A stretch of DNA of 57,169 bases from Rhodocyclales bacterium (GTDB lineage Bacteria; Pseudomonadota; Gammaproteobacteria; Burkholderiales; Rhodocyclaceae): assembly GCA_028292485.1 (NCBI GenBank), contig JAQGMG010000050.1, positions 1-57,169 of the forward strand, written 5' to 3'. The translations under genes and the position numbers were made by a program. Of this stretch, positions 33,498-41,676 are shown piece after piece; the stretch's first letter is position 1; each line of letters begins with the position of its first letter. A model generated the notes under the pieces. It was not told the origin of the DNA. It did not search any database and worked only from the letters and a program-made list of their open reading frames with translations.

Positions 33498-34559
33498 ATG
33501 AACATCTCGCCGGTGTTTGACCGTCCCGACAATATTCCTCTGAGCGAGACAGAATTGGTCTGGCATACGCGCGAGCTGCCGAATACCACGGTGAATCCGG
33601 TGATCGCGCGGCAGTTCTCCGACGAGGTGCTCGGTGGTCTGTGCCGACCCGCCAAGGCCATTCCGGCGACCTGGCTTTATGACGTGAAAGGCTCGGCACT
33701 CTTTGAAGAAATCAGTGCCCAGCCCGAGTACTATCTTCGCCGCGCGGAGACGACGATCCTGCAAGCGAATCTGCCCACTGTGCGCGAGATCGCTGGCTGC
33801 GGCGCAAGCATCATCGAAATGGGTTGCAACCCAGGTTTCAATTCAGGCAGCAACTCATGCAGCAATACGGCCATGCTGCTCGATGCGCTGCAGGCTTCGA
33901 GCTACGCGCCAATCAATATTTGCCCGGAGGTGCTGGACGCCTCTGTAAATGCCTTGCGCCAGCGCTTTCCCGATATGTCGTTCTTGCCGCAGCATGCCGA
34001 CTTCAGGATGCCGATGAGCCTGCCTGCGGCATTTTCCGGTCAAGGCAGACGCCTTGCGTTTCTCCCTGGCTCGACCATCGGCAGCCTCATGCCGCTCGAA
34101 TCGGTGGTATGCATGCAGCGTATCCGTCAGCTGCTTGGGACGGATGGTCTGCTATTGCTCGGGCAGGATACTACGCGTGCGCCGGACGCCCTGCTTCCCG
34201 CTTATGACGACGCCATGGGTGCCAGTGCCGCATTCAACCGCAACCTGCTGACGCGAATCAATCGGGAACTGGAGGGCAGTTTCGACCTGTCGAAATTCCG
34301 CCACGAAGCGCGTTTCAATCATCGTCTCGGTCGGGTCGAGATGCATCTGGTGTCAGGTCAATCACAGTGGGTCGAGGTCTCCGACAGGGCCGTGCATTTC
34401 GAGACAGGCGAATCCATCCACACGCAGAACTCCTACAAGTACAGCGTCGACGAATTCCTTGCACTGTCGCAATCGGCGGGCTGGAGCAGTCTGCATGTGT
34501 GGGTCGATCACGATTCGCGATTCGCCGTGCATCTCTTGTCTGCCGGTACGCGTCACTAG
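33498..34559 (+). CDS. EgtD-family (PF10017) methyltransferase, divergent
   Basis: 353 residues, SAM-dependent methyltransferase fold of the histidine N-alpha-methyltransferase family (YDVKGSALFEEISAQPEYYL; NSYKYSVDEF). Key sites are changed. The glycine-rich SAM loop is expanded with Ser/Asn (MGCNPGFNSGSNSC, 108-121). The acidic SAM-ribose residue is Asn140 (PINIC). The catalytic Asn of GSTIGN is Ser196. The substrate Glu of the TENS motif is Gln310 (HTQNSYKY). In mycobacterial EgtD the equivalents bind histidine and SAM, as I recall. So it is probably not a histidine methyltransferase, or it is degenerate. No egtB is nearby. No clear sigma-54 element upstream. Confidence 0.75.
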   Translation: MNISPVFDRPDNIPLSETELVWHTRELPNTTVNPVIARQFSDEVLGGLCRPAKAIPATWLYDVKGSALFEEISAQPEYYLRRAETTILQANLPTVREIAGCGASIIEMGCNPGFNSGSNSCSNTAMLLDALQASSYAPINICPEVLDASVNALRQRFPDMSFLPQHADFRMPMSLPAAFSGQGRRLAFLPGSTIGSLMPLESVVCMQRIRQLLGTDGLLLLGQDTTRAPDALLPAYDDAMGASAAFNRNLLTRINRELEGSFDLSKFRHEARFNHRLGRVEMHLVSGQSQWVEVSDRAVHFETGESIHTQNSYKYSVDEFLALSQSAGWSSLHVWVDHDSRFAVHLLSAGTRH

Positions 34560-34628
34560 GGACCATTGATCTTTCCAGGATTTGCGATAACGAGACTGGC
34601 AACGTCGCAGCCGTTCGTCCCGGGTGGC

Positions 34629-34689
34629 CGCGTAGCGGCTGTATCGAGGGGTGGTCGATCACGCATAGACCTCGATACACCGCTGCGCG
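34629..34689. repeat. Palindromic repeat R3
   Basis: Arms CGCGTAGCGGCTGTATCGAGG (slightly changed from the other) and CCTCGATACACCGCTGCGCG around a 20-base spacer, with flanking GGTGGCCG/CGGC. It looks like a REP-type element; no second copy in the window. Confidence 0.6.
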
Positions 34690-34843
34690 GCACTCGGCCC
34701 GAACGGACTGAAGTGTTACGAAGACCTCAATAAAAGCAGTTTCCAGCTGGTTCCTTCCGCGAGTCGATTCATGCTTCCGTGAGCACGAAGCGCTCCGACC
34801 CCGTCCATCATCTGTCGCCGCAGATACTGCAAATCGGCCTTTG

Positions 34844-34858
34844 CGGCACGGGAAATGC
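34844..34858 (+). promoter_or_regulatory. Sigma-54 promoter candidate for asmA-like gene
   Basis: Reads CGGCACG-GGAA-ATGC; -24 element perfect after the first base, -12 one change. Start near 34870, about 140 bases before the ATG, a long leader. Confidence 0.5.
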
Positions 34859-35009
34859 GTGAACCGGACAGAACGCGCACGCGTCAGCCCCTGAGCAATC
34901 AGATCAGCCGGGTCAAATCGACGTCGCTGCCATTAACGCTACCGTAAATTTCCGCCAGATTGGCGACATGCATCCAGCATTCTTAACGTCGCAATAAAAA
35001 GAGGCCGCC

Positions 35010-36992
35010 ATGGCTACATACGCATCAAGACATCCGAAGCTCAGCATCCTCGCAGCCGTTATCGTTGCACTGCTCATTCTGCTCGCCATCTTCGACTGGA
35101 ACTGGTTGCGTGGTCCGGTGGAGCGCATGGCCAGCGCGAAGACCGAACGCCCCGTGTCGCTCGGTCATTTCGATGTAAAGCTGAGTTGGCCGCCAGTCAT
35201 CCAGCTCAGGGACGTACATATCGGCAACATCCAGGGAGCCTCGCCACCACAGATGATCGCCGCCGATGAAATTGATGTGGCGGTGGATGTCCGGAGCCTG
35301 TTCGGCCATGACATCGTGATTCCGCACGTGCGTCTCGAAAAGCCCGATGTTCATCTGCAGCGCCTTGCCGACGGCAGCACGAACTGGACCTTCGGCAAGC
35401 CGGGCAAGCCCTCTGAAGGATCGGTGAAAGTACTTGGCCTGGCGGTGGATCACGGCAATATCGAGTATGCCGACAGGATGCTCGATATCGACGTCAGCGT
35501 GCAGGCAGCGACGGGACCGTCGCAGCTCAACGATTCGCCGCTGCACCGCAGCCTGACGACGCAGCTGGCGTTCAAGGGGCACTATGGCAAAACGCCCTTC
35601 GATGGTACGGCGAGTACGGGCGACGTGCTGTCGCTGCAGGAGACCGGCAAGCCCTTTGCGCTACTCACGAAATTCACCCTCAACAAGACACGCATCAGTG
35701 CTGACGGCAGCGTCACCGATCTGCTCAAGCCGAGCGCCATCGATGCACAACTGAGCGTGGCCGGGCCCGATCTTGCATTGCTCTACCCCGCGCTGCCCGT
35801 TGCGCTGCCGAACTCACCGCCTTATCGCTTTGCCGGTCGCTTCGTCATGCACGACAAGACGTACGCCTACAACGGCTTCAAGGGTGTCATCGGCAAGAGC
35901 GACATCGCTGGCGACGCCAGTTTCACGCCGCGCACGCCGCGTCCCTTTCTTGAAGCGAAACTGCGCAGCAACTATCTCAGCCTCGAGGATCTCGGCCCGC
36001 TGATAGGCACCGGCCCGCGTCCCGGAAGTATTCCCAAAAATGCCGATGGCACTCCGGAAGTCTCGCCACGCGCCGATGCCGTCATGAAGGCAGGAACGGG
36101 TCGCGTGCTGCCACAGAAAGCCTTCAAGCTCGACAAGCTCAATGCCATGGACACGGCCCTGACGCTCGACGTGAAGAAACTCAATGTGCCTGACGAGTTG
36201 CCGCTCGAAGACCTGCACGCATCCCTCAAGGTCGACGCTGGCAAGCTGCAACTATCGCCGCTCAAGCTCGGTGTAGCCAGCGGCAGTATCGTTGCTTACG
36301 TCACGCTCGATGGGCGCCAGGATCCAATCGCCATCGACGCCACCATCGACGTGAGCCACGCCAGGCTCGCCGAACTGTTTCCGACTGTAAAGGCAATGCG
36401 CACCAGTGCAGGGGCTGTTGGCGCGAAGGTCCACCTGATCGGGCGCGGCAATTCCATTGCCACGCTCCTTGCCACTTCCAATGGCACGGCACAATTCGCC
36501 ATGTCGGGAGGCACCGTGTCGAACCTGATGATGGAGGCCGTCGGCCTGGATGGCGGCGAGATCATCAAATACCTGGTGCGTGGCGATGAGCAGACGCCCA
36601 TCCGCTGCGCCGGAGCGGCGTTCAAGGTCAGCGAAGGCGTCGCCACCAGCAATGTCATCGTCTTCGACACCGGCGATACGCGCGTGGATGGCGATGGCTA
36701 TGTCGACATGAAGAATGAGCAGTTCGATGTCTTGCTCAAGCCGGAGCCCAAAGATCGCAGCATCCTGGCTTTACGCGTTCCTGTGCGACTGCACGGCAGC
36801 TTTGCCAAGCCGGGCTATTCGCTCAAGGCCGGCGAACTTGCACTGCGTGGTGGCGCGGCAATCGCGCTGGGCCTGGTCAATCCGCTGCTTGCACTGGTGC
36901 CCCTGATTGAAACCGGGCCCGGTACGAACACGGATTGCGCAGCGGTATTCCGCGCCACTGCCTCAGCCGTCAAGGATGACAAGACGAAATGA
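35010..36992 (+). CDS. AsmA-family envelope protein
   Basis: 660 residues. One N-terminal membrane helix (LSILAAVIVALLILLAIFDW), then a long periplasmic beta-rich body: WPPVIQLRDVHIGNIQG, GSTNWTFGKPGKP and the AsmA C-terminal block with MSGGTVSNLMMEAVGLDGGE. AsmA-like proteins bridge inner and outer membranes as phospholipid-transport grooves. AGAGG lies before the ATG. Typical length for the compact form. It sits after the R3 repeat and a sigma-54 candidate, and converges with YihY across repeat R1b. Confidence 0.87.
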   Translation: MATYASRHPKLSILAAVIVALLILLAIFDWNWLRGPVERMASAKTERPVSLGHFDVKLSWPPVIQLRDVHIGNIQGASPPQMIAADEIDVAVDVRSLFGHDIVIPHVRLEKPDVHLQRLADGSTNWTFGKPGKPSEGSVKVLGLAVDHGNIEYADRMLDIDVSVQAATGPSQLNDSPLHRSLTTQLAFKGHYGKTPFDGTASTGDVLSLQETGKPFALLTKFTLNKTRISADGSVTDLLKPSAIDAQLSVAGPDLALLYPALPVALPNSPPYRFAGRFVMHDKTYAYNGFKGVIGKSDIAGDASFTPRTPRPFLEAKLRSNYLSLEDLGPLIGTGPRPGSIPKNADGTPEVSPRADAVMKAGTGRVLPQKAFKLDKLNAMDTALTLDVKKLNVPDELPLEDLHASLKVDAGKLQLSPLKLGVASGSIVAYVTLDGRQDPIAIDATIDVSHARLAELFPTVKAMRTSAGAVGAKVHLIGRGNSIATLLATSNGTAQFAMSGGTVSNLMMEAVGLDGGEIIKYLVRGDEQTPIRCAGAAFKVSEGVATSNVIVFDTGDTRVDGDGYVDMKNEQFDVLLKPEPKDRSILALRVPVRLHGSFAKPGYSLKAGELALRGGAAIALGLVNPLLALVPLIETGPGTNTDCAAVFRATASAVKDDKTK

Positions 36993-37035
36993 TTGCCTGG
37001 GCTGCCCTTTCAAAGAGGCTGCTCACGACCTTCCT

Positions 37036-37106
37036 CGTCATCCCGGCGAAAGCCGGATCCAGGCTCGGAGGCACCGTACTGGATTCCGGCTTTCGCCGGA
37101 ATGACG
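37036..37106. repeat. Palindromic repeat R1, copy b (variant)
   Basis: Arms CGTCATCCCGGCGAAAGCCGG/CCGGCTTTCGCCGGAATGACG, a variant of R1. It overlaps the 3' end of the yihY gene, coding its last ~22 residues and its TGA stop (37038-37040). Confidence 0.85.
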
Positions 37107-38153
37107 GTGCCTCTTGCAAGACAGCCACTCAGCAGCCTCAGAAAGTCGTAGGTGGGGCCGAAACGGACCGGCCGGTTTTTCCGGTACGGGCACAGTTACT
37201 TCCTCCATTGCGCCCTCCTCAGCCTGTTTCCTCTCCTCAGCCTCGGCATCCTCTTCGATCTTCGAAATGCCCTTGGCATGACCGCCGAACTGTGCGGTAA
37301 TTTCTGCGCCGAGCAGGAACACGGCCGATGAAAAATACAGCCACATCAACAGCACCGCCAGCGAGCCGGCGGCCCCGAACGCGTCGGCTGTGCCGGCGCG
37401 TGCGAGGTACATACCGAACAAATTCTTGCCCAGCGAGAACAGCGCAGCCGAAGCGACGGCACCGACACCCACATCGGCCCAGCGCACACGTGTCTCGGGC
37501 AATACCTTGAGCAATACGGCGAATGCCGCGGCGAGAAAGAGCACAACCATGCCACGCTGCGCGAACAGGACCCACTGCTGCGCGGCGCTGTTCGGTCCAA
37601 ACGCCCACTCGACAGCAAACGCCAGCGCCGCGTCGAGTATCAGCAGCACCATGATGAGAAAGCCCATGCCGATCACCAGGCTCATCGAAACCAGACGTAT
37701 CTTGACGAGGCTGAACAGGGCCTGTCGGCTCGTCGCCTTGGGCACGCGCCAGATCGTGTTCAGCGAAGCGTTGAGCTGCGCAAAGGTCGCCGAGGCACCG
37801 AGGAACATGGCACCCAGCGAGATGAGGGTTGTCCAGCCGGTGCGATCAGCCTTCCAGGCGTTGGCGACCATTGCCTGCACGGCAGTAGCACCGTCAGGCC
37901 CCAGCAGGCCACGTATTTCGGCAAACAAGCGCCCCTCCACAGCCTGCGGCCCGAAGAAGAAACCTGCTACGGCGATGACGATGACCAGCATCGGCGCCAG
38001 CGAAAACGCCGCATAGAAAGCCAGCGCGGCAGCCATGGCGGCACAGCTGTCGGACATCCATGCCTCAACGCCCGCCAGCGTGATTCGCGCGGCACGCAGC
38101 AAGCCCGTACGCTTGTTGCCGTCAGGGGCCGTGCCATCTGTCATATTCTTCAT
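37038..38153 (-). CDS. YihY/BrkB-family inner membrane protein
   Basis: 371 residues from ATG 38153 (MKNMTDGT), with AAGG nearby; the longer frame begins in a repeat and is ignored. Six membrane segments typical of the YihY family: AAMAAALAFYAAFSLAPMLV, ISLGAMFLGASATFAQLNAS, LVIGMGFLIMVLLILDAALA, then later helices ending in LLMWLYFSSAVFLLGAEITA. Function unknown; once mislabelled ribonuclease BN. After about residue 335 a charged tail (EEDAEAEERKQAEEG) leads into Pro-rich sequence, and the last ~22 residues (HSGESRNPVRCLRAWIRLSP) are read from repeat R1b, so that tail is not a conserved domain. Confidence 0.88.
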   Translation of the reverse strand: MKNMTDGTAPDGNKRTGLLRAARITLAGVEAWMSDSCAAMAAALAFYAAFSLAPMLVIVIAVAGFFFGPQAVEGRLFAEIRGLLGPDGATAVQAMVANAWKADRTGWTTLISLGAMFLGASATFAQLNASLNTIWRVPKATSRQALFSLVKIRLVSMSLVIGMGFLIMVLLILDAALAFAVEWAFGPNSAAQQWVLFAQRGMVVLFLAAAFAVLLKVLPETRVRWADVGVGAVASAALFSLGKNLFGMYLARAGTADAFGAAGSLAVLLMWLYFSSAVFLLGAEITAQFGGHAKGISKIEEDAEAEERKQAEEGAMEEVTVPVPEKPAGPFRPHLRLSEAAEWLSCKRHRHSGESRNPVRCLRAWIRLSPG

Positions 38154-38236
38154 GCGCTGCCTTGTCGGCCTGTCTTGCTGGTTATCTTGCGGACTTATTC
38201 TTGTGATTTGAATACCTGGTCGCCAGCTTTCAAATT

Positions 38237-38317
38237 CGTCATTCCCGCAAAAGCGGGAATCCACTCAATGGCACAGGTCCAGCGTAGAAGTGGATTCCCG
38301 CTTTTGCGGGAATGACG
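38237..38317. repeat. Palindromic repeat R1, copy c
   Basis: Arms CGTCATTCCCGCAAAAGCGGG/CCCGCTTTTGCGGGAATGACG. Lies between yihY and the 73-residue gene, both on the minus strand, the one copy of the family inside a same-strand pair besides copy e. Confidence 0.85.
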
Positions 38318-38338
38318 TTTTGTTTGATGTGCAATTCT

Positions 38339-38560
38339 CTATTTTTTGGGCCTGTTTTGCGGCTTGTCCAGCCCGGGCGAATTATGCAGATCGGTGTCTT
38401 GCTTGCCGCTGACGATGTCGTCGTGTGCCTGCTTGATCACGCCATGCCTTGGCCCTTCCTGACTGTCAGTCGATTCGTCATGCTCGTGTGGCAGGCGTGG
38501 CGATATCGGCTTGCCATGTTGCCGGGTAGGGTTTTGCTGATTCCGGTATTCCCTGGGCAT
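38339..38560 (-). CDS. 73-residue hydrophilic small protein
   Basis: MPREYRNQQNPTRQHGKPIS then HEHDESTDSQEGPRHGVIKQ and a Pro/Lys-rich end, very polar and disordered-looking. GGGAGG lies seven bases before the ATG at 38560, and an excellent sigma-54 element lies 137 bases upstream. No family recognised. Its properties resemble small hydrophilins linked to desiccation or osmotic stress; that is a guess from composition only. Confidence 0.6.
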   Translation of the reverse strand: MPREYRNQQNPTRQHGKPISPRLPHEHDESTDSQEGPRHGVIKQAHDDIVSGKQDTDLHNSPGLDKPQNRPKK

Positions 38561-38696
38561 GATTTGCCTCCCGTTTTCAATACACATCCGCTGGTCGACA
38601 AGGTTTTACAGCAGCTTGTAAAGCTTACAGAACGATTTCTGCGAGCCGTTTGTCGCGTCTCCGCACTATTGCGCTTCGATGCCCATCCCTGCACAG

Positions 38697-38711
38697 GCAA
38701 GCCCTGTGCCC
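38697..38711 (-). promoter_or_regulatory. Sigma-54 promoter candidate for the 73-aa gene
   Basis: Reads GGGCACA-GGGC-TTGC on the minus strand; GGCAC and TTGC intact. Start near 38685, 125 bases before the ATG. Confidence 0.6.
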
Positions 38712-38746
38712 GTCGTACATGATTGTCATGAGCCTCGTGCAGGTAC

Positions 38747-38761
38747 GGGCACGCCATGTGC
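38747..38761 (+). promoter_or_regulatory. Sigma-54 promoter candidate for the Ser-rich lipoprotein
   Basis: Reads GGGCACG-CCAT-GTGC; -24 element perfect after the first base. Start near 38773, 83 bases before the ATG. It lies 35 bases from the opposite-facing element at 38697, a divergent pair. Confidence 0.55.
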
Positions 38762-38855
38762 TGAGAACGCAGCAACAACGACACGTACTGGGTAATTGTC
38801 GCGTCGCTGCAAGAATTCAGGTGAAACCCAAATCGACAAGACTGGAAGGACGGAC

Positions 38856-39194
38856 ATGAACACCACGACGAAAATTGGCAAAACCACAGCAATGGCGATA
38901 TGTCTCATGGCCGCCGCACTCACGCTCTCGGCATGCGGCCGCAAGTCGGAAGACACCTCCGGCGCGATGGACAGCTCGACACAAAGCAGCATCAGCACCA
39001 CCACACCGATGGATTCGGGTGCTGCAAGCTCTACGAACACGCTGACTCCGCCACCCGGCGACAGCAGTTCATCGAGCAGCAGCATGTCCAGCTCGTCGAG
39101 CATGCAGCCAACGGGTTCCGCACCCGCCGCTGCGCCAACATCGCTCATCGAGCATGCCCCATCCAGAAAGTTCGAGAACACCAGTCTGGTGTGA
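38856..39194 (+). CDS. Ser-rich small lipoprotein
   Basis: 112 residues from ATG 38856 (GGAAGGA six bases upstream). Signal sequence with lipobox LSAC (AAALTLSACGRKSED), then a Ser/Thr-rich mature part including SSSSSSSMSSSSSM and PTGSAPAAAP. A membrane-anchored, disordered lipoprotein in the periplasm or outer membrane. No named family. The low-complexity Ser tract is unusual and may vary in length between strains. Confidence 0.7.
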   Translation: MNTTTKIGKTTAMAICLMAAALTLSACGRKSEDTSGAMDSSTQSSISTTTPMDSGAASSTNTLTPPPGDSSSSSSSMSSSSSMQPTGSAPAAAPTSLIEHAPSRKFENTSLV

Positions 39195-39344
39195 GAGAGC
39201 AGTAGTGGGGGCGCAGTAGTGAGGGAATAGGCGCGCACGACTGACAACAGTCAGGAAGGCGCGCTCCAAGAGCAAGAACACGGAGACCAGGACCTCGATC
39301 CGGCTCTGCCATGTATTTCAAATGCAAAACAAGGAGTCGCAAAA

Positions 39345-39677
39345 ATGAAAAAACAATCAATCTCCAGACTGCTCGTCCAGTTATTCGCAGTTGCCATGCT
39401 CGGTGCATCGCTTGGCGCCTGCGCACCGACTCCGACTCGCCGCGACGTACCCGAGTTCGCAGACGACGCCGTACTGACCACGCGCGTCAAGGCTGCCCTG
39501 GCCAAGGAATCGATCTCGGACGCAGCAGACATCCAGGTTGAAACCTATCGTGGTGTGGTGCAATTGAGCGGCTTTGCCGATTCGCCGGAAGCAATGCAGA
39601 AGGCACTCAACGCAGCGAATGGCGTGGACGGCGTGAAGAGTGTCAAGAATGACGTACGCATCAAGAGTTCGCGTTGA
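39345..39677 (+). CDS. BON-domain lipoprotein
   Basis: 110 residues, AAGGAG eight bases upstream. Lipobox ASLGAC at about 22-27 (LGASLGACAPTPTRRD), then a BON domain: AVLTTRVKAALAKESISDAA, IQVETYRGVVQLSGFADSPE and DGVKSVKNDVRIK. OsmY-like outer membrane or inner membrane lipoprotein, likely involved in envelope stability under osmotic stress. A strong terminator follows. No sigma-54 element with correct spacing was found in the 150 bases upstream. Confidence 0.88.
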   Translation: MKKQSISRLLVQLFAVAMLGASLGACAPTPTRRDVPEFADDAVLTTRVKAALAKESISDAADIQVETYRGVVQLSGFADSPEAMQKALNAANGVDGVKSVKNDVRIKSSR

Positions 39678-39722
39678 TTGATCGGTTTACCTGAGAGGGA
39701 AACTGATCGATCTGCCGTACTG

Positions 39723-39758
39723 CAAGCCCCCGCTCCGCCTTTGTGGAGCGGGGGCTTG
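39723..39758 (+). terminator. Hairpin terminator after the BON lipoprotein
   Basis: Stem CAAGCCCCCGCTCC/GGAGCGGGGGCTTG with loop GCCTTTGT; a short T-run (CCTTTG) follows only weakly. The 14-bp perfect stem can act in both directions. Confidence 0.7.
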
Positions 39759-39790
39759 CCTTTGCGGTTGGCAGGCATGAGCGGAAAGCT

Positions 39791-39865
39791 CGCAAAGCGG
39801 GAATCCACTCTGTGGCACGGACGAGCATCGCGTAGAAGTGGATTCCCGCTTTCGCGGGAATGACG
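39791..39865. repeat. Palindromic repeat R1, copy d (left arm truncated)
   Basis: The right arm GTGGATTCCCGCTTTCGCGGGAATGACG is intact; the left arm begins CGCAAAGCGGGAATCCAC, lacking CGTCATTCC. Sits in the convergent gap between the BON lipoprotein and AI-2E permease genes. Confidence 0.8.
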
Positions 39866-39917
39866 GGTGTGACGTATTCATGCCATATGCATCCGCCTTC
39901 CCATCACAATCCCACCC

Positions 39918-41243
39918 TCACTGCGGCTGAGGTAATTTGCGCCAACGCTTGCGGCTGCCCGGCCTGTAGAACAGTCGCAGCAGCAGATTTCCAAGGCGCG
40001 TCATCGGAGAACGCGTCGGCCTGCCGGCCGGCTCCGCCTCCATCAGATCGGCGACGGCGCGTAACGCAGGCACGTGGTCGCAGATGGACTTGAACATCGC
40101 CATCAATGGCGCGCCCATGATGAAACCTGCGGGCCCCCACAGCCAGCCCCACATGAGCATGCCGATGAATATGCTGACCGAATCCATGCGCGTCGTACGA
40201 CTCTGCAACCAGACAGTCAGCAGGTTGCCGATCAGTGTGGCGATGATCAGCGATACAGCAGCTGGCATCAACGCCTGCGTCATTGACGGAAACTGGATGA
40301 CGCCCGCAACGAGGCTGGCGATGGCAATGATGCCTGCGCCGAAATATGGAATGAAATGGGCGACGGCCGTGGCCACGCCCCACATGAAAGCATTGCCGAC
40401 ACCGAGCATGTGGAACGCCACGCCGGTGATCAGCCCATGCAGGCAATTGCTCAGGGTCAGGGCCAGCAAGGTCGACTGGATGCGTGCAGCCAGATCATTG
40501 ACCATATGGATCGCAAGCTTCTTTTCACTCAGCGTGCGGCCATAGAAGCGGATGAATTTGCGCTTGATGCTGGGCCCCGACGTGAGCAGGAAGAAGGTCA
40601 GAAAAGTTACGGCCAGAAGCCTTGCCACGAAGCCGAGCAGACCTGCACCGCCATTCATGACGAAGCCGCGCAGATTCATCGCTGACGATTCAAGCTGGGC
40701 GCGCATTGCCGAACGCTGGCGAGGCTCTTCGCCGATGACGGCCGTGGTAGCGCGCTCCAGTGCCGCCGCCGCGCGATTCATGCTGCGCAAGGCCTGCCAG
40801 TTGCCCTCCTGGAAGTGAGCCAGGCGCTGCGCGATCCGCTCTGCCACTACCGGCACATCGTCTACGACGCCGAGAATGCCCGTTTGCAGGCTGTAAGCCA
40901 TGACCAGGCCAACACCCCACAACGCAAGCAGAACTACCGCCGCGCTCGCCGCACGCGGAATGCTCCAGCGGGCAAATGCCTTGACGACCGGATTGCATAG
41001 CAGGGCGAGAATGACACCGCAGGTGAGCGGCACCAGGAAGGGTCTTGCCCATTGCAGAAAGAACAGCACCGCCAGAAAGGCAATGGTGATCAGCGTGACC
41101 GCACCGGTTCGCCCCATGGCCCAGTTCAGTGCAGCTTCGCCTGCCGCGATATAGCTGGCACGGCGCTCGGGCCTCAGCTTCACAAGCGCAGCCGGCATGG
41201 CTGTTTCGGCGTTGTGGAGAGCTGCTGCAGTGTCCGGTTTCAT
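39918..41243 (-). CDS. AI-2E-family transporter (PF01594)
   Basis: 441 residues, about eight membrane helices. Family landmarks: WARPFLVPLTCGVILALLCN after the first helices, a long charged loop (about 130-210), FVARLLAVTFLTFFLLTSG, and the C-terminal block with ANCL-like NCLHGLITGVAFHMLGVGNA and HFIPYFGAGIIAIASLVAGV. Members include Na+/H+ antiporters and proposed autoinducer-2 exporters; the substrate cannot be fixed. A sigma-54 element 112 bases upstream suggests osmotic or ion stress control. It lies head-to-head with glgA. Confidence 0.85.
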   Translation of the reverse strand: MKPDTAAALHNAETAMPAALVKLRPERRASYIAAGEAALNWAMGRTGAVTLITIAFLAVLFFLQWARPFLVPLTCGVILALLCNPVVKAFARWSIPRAASAAVVLLALWGVGLVMAYSLQTGILGVVDDVPVVAERIAQRLAHFQEGNWQALRSMNRAAAALERATTAVIGEEPRQRSAMRAQLESSAMNLRGFVMNGGAGLLGFVARLLAVTFLTFFLLTSGPSIKRKFIRFYGRTLSEKKLAIHMVNDLAARIQSTLLALTLSNCLHGLITGVAFHMLGVGNAFMWGVATAVAHFIPYFGAGIIAIASLVAGVIQFPSMTQALMPAAVSLIIATLIGNLLTVWLQSRTTRMDSVSIFIGMLMWGWLWGPAGFIMGAPLMAMFKSICDHVPALRAVADLMEAEPAGRPTRSPMTRLGNLLLRLFYRPGSRKRWRKLPQPQ

Positions 41244-41354
41244 GGTGGCTTACCGTCATTTCCTGTGGTTGGCTCATAGCTGCCATCCGCCAGGTTTCCA
41301 CAGCGGTATCCAGCAGCGGGTTCTGACAGCAGCTTTGAACTCAAATCCCATCGC

Positions 41355-41369
41355 GCAACTTCCATGCCG
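41355..41369 (-). promoter_or_regulatory. Sigma-54 promoter candidate for AI-2E permease
   Basis: Reads CGGCATG-GAAG-TTGC on the minus strand; exact spacing, -12 element perfect. Start near 41343, 100 bases before the ATG. Confidence 0.6.
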
Positions 41370-41505
41370 CGACACTCTGGCAACTTGCCGTCCGGCGCAG
41401 TCAGAATTACGCTTTTGTCATTTTCAGGATGCCTCGTCGAGACCGTTTTGTGGCTTGCCTGAAGCAGGTGATCTCGTTGCGACCTGCGATTGCGGGCACC
41501 CCGTC

Positions 41506-41520
41506 AGGCACGATCCTCGC
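41506..41520 (+). promoter_or_regulatory. Sigma-54 promoter candidate for the glgA cluster
   Basis: Reads AGGCACG-ATCC-TCGC; -24 element intact, -12 one change. Start near 41532, 145 bases before the GTG of glgA. It would place the whole glycogen/trehalose cluster under sigma-54. Confidence 0.5.
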
Positions 41521-41676
41521 GTTATAGAGCCCGTGCTCCCGTGTTTTCGGCGCTGGCTGCAAGCCTTACAGGCAAGCGTTACCCGTCAGCGTAAAAGTTA
41601 CCGGAGATCGGCCCCGATTCATCGGGGTTGGTCAGCACAAGACCCGCAAATTCCACAGAGCAAAGGACTCGAAACC

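Larger units (their letters stand above)
34560..35009. other. 450-base gap before the AsmA gene
   Basis: Holds the inverted repeat R3 (34629-34689) and a sigma-54 candidate (34844-34858). No gene is apparent. Confidence 0.5.
41244..41676. other. 433-base divergent region of AI-2E permease and glgA
   Basis: Two outward-facing sigma-54 candidates (41355 minus, 41506 plus). No gene is seen; the open frame upstream of glgA from 41197 looks noncoding. Confidence 0.55.
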
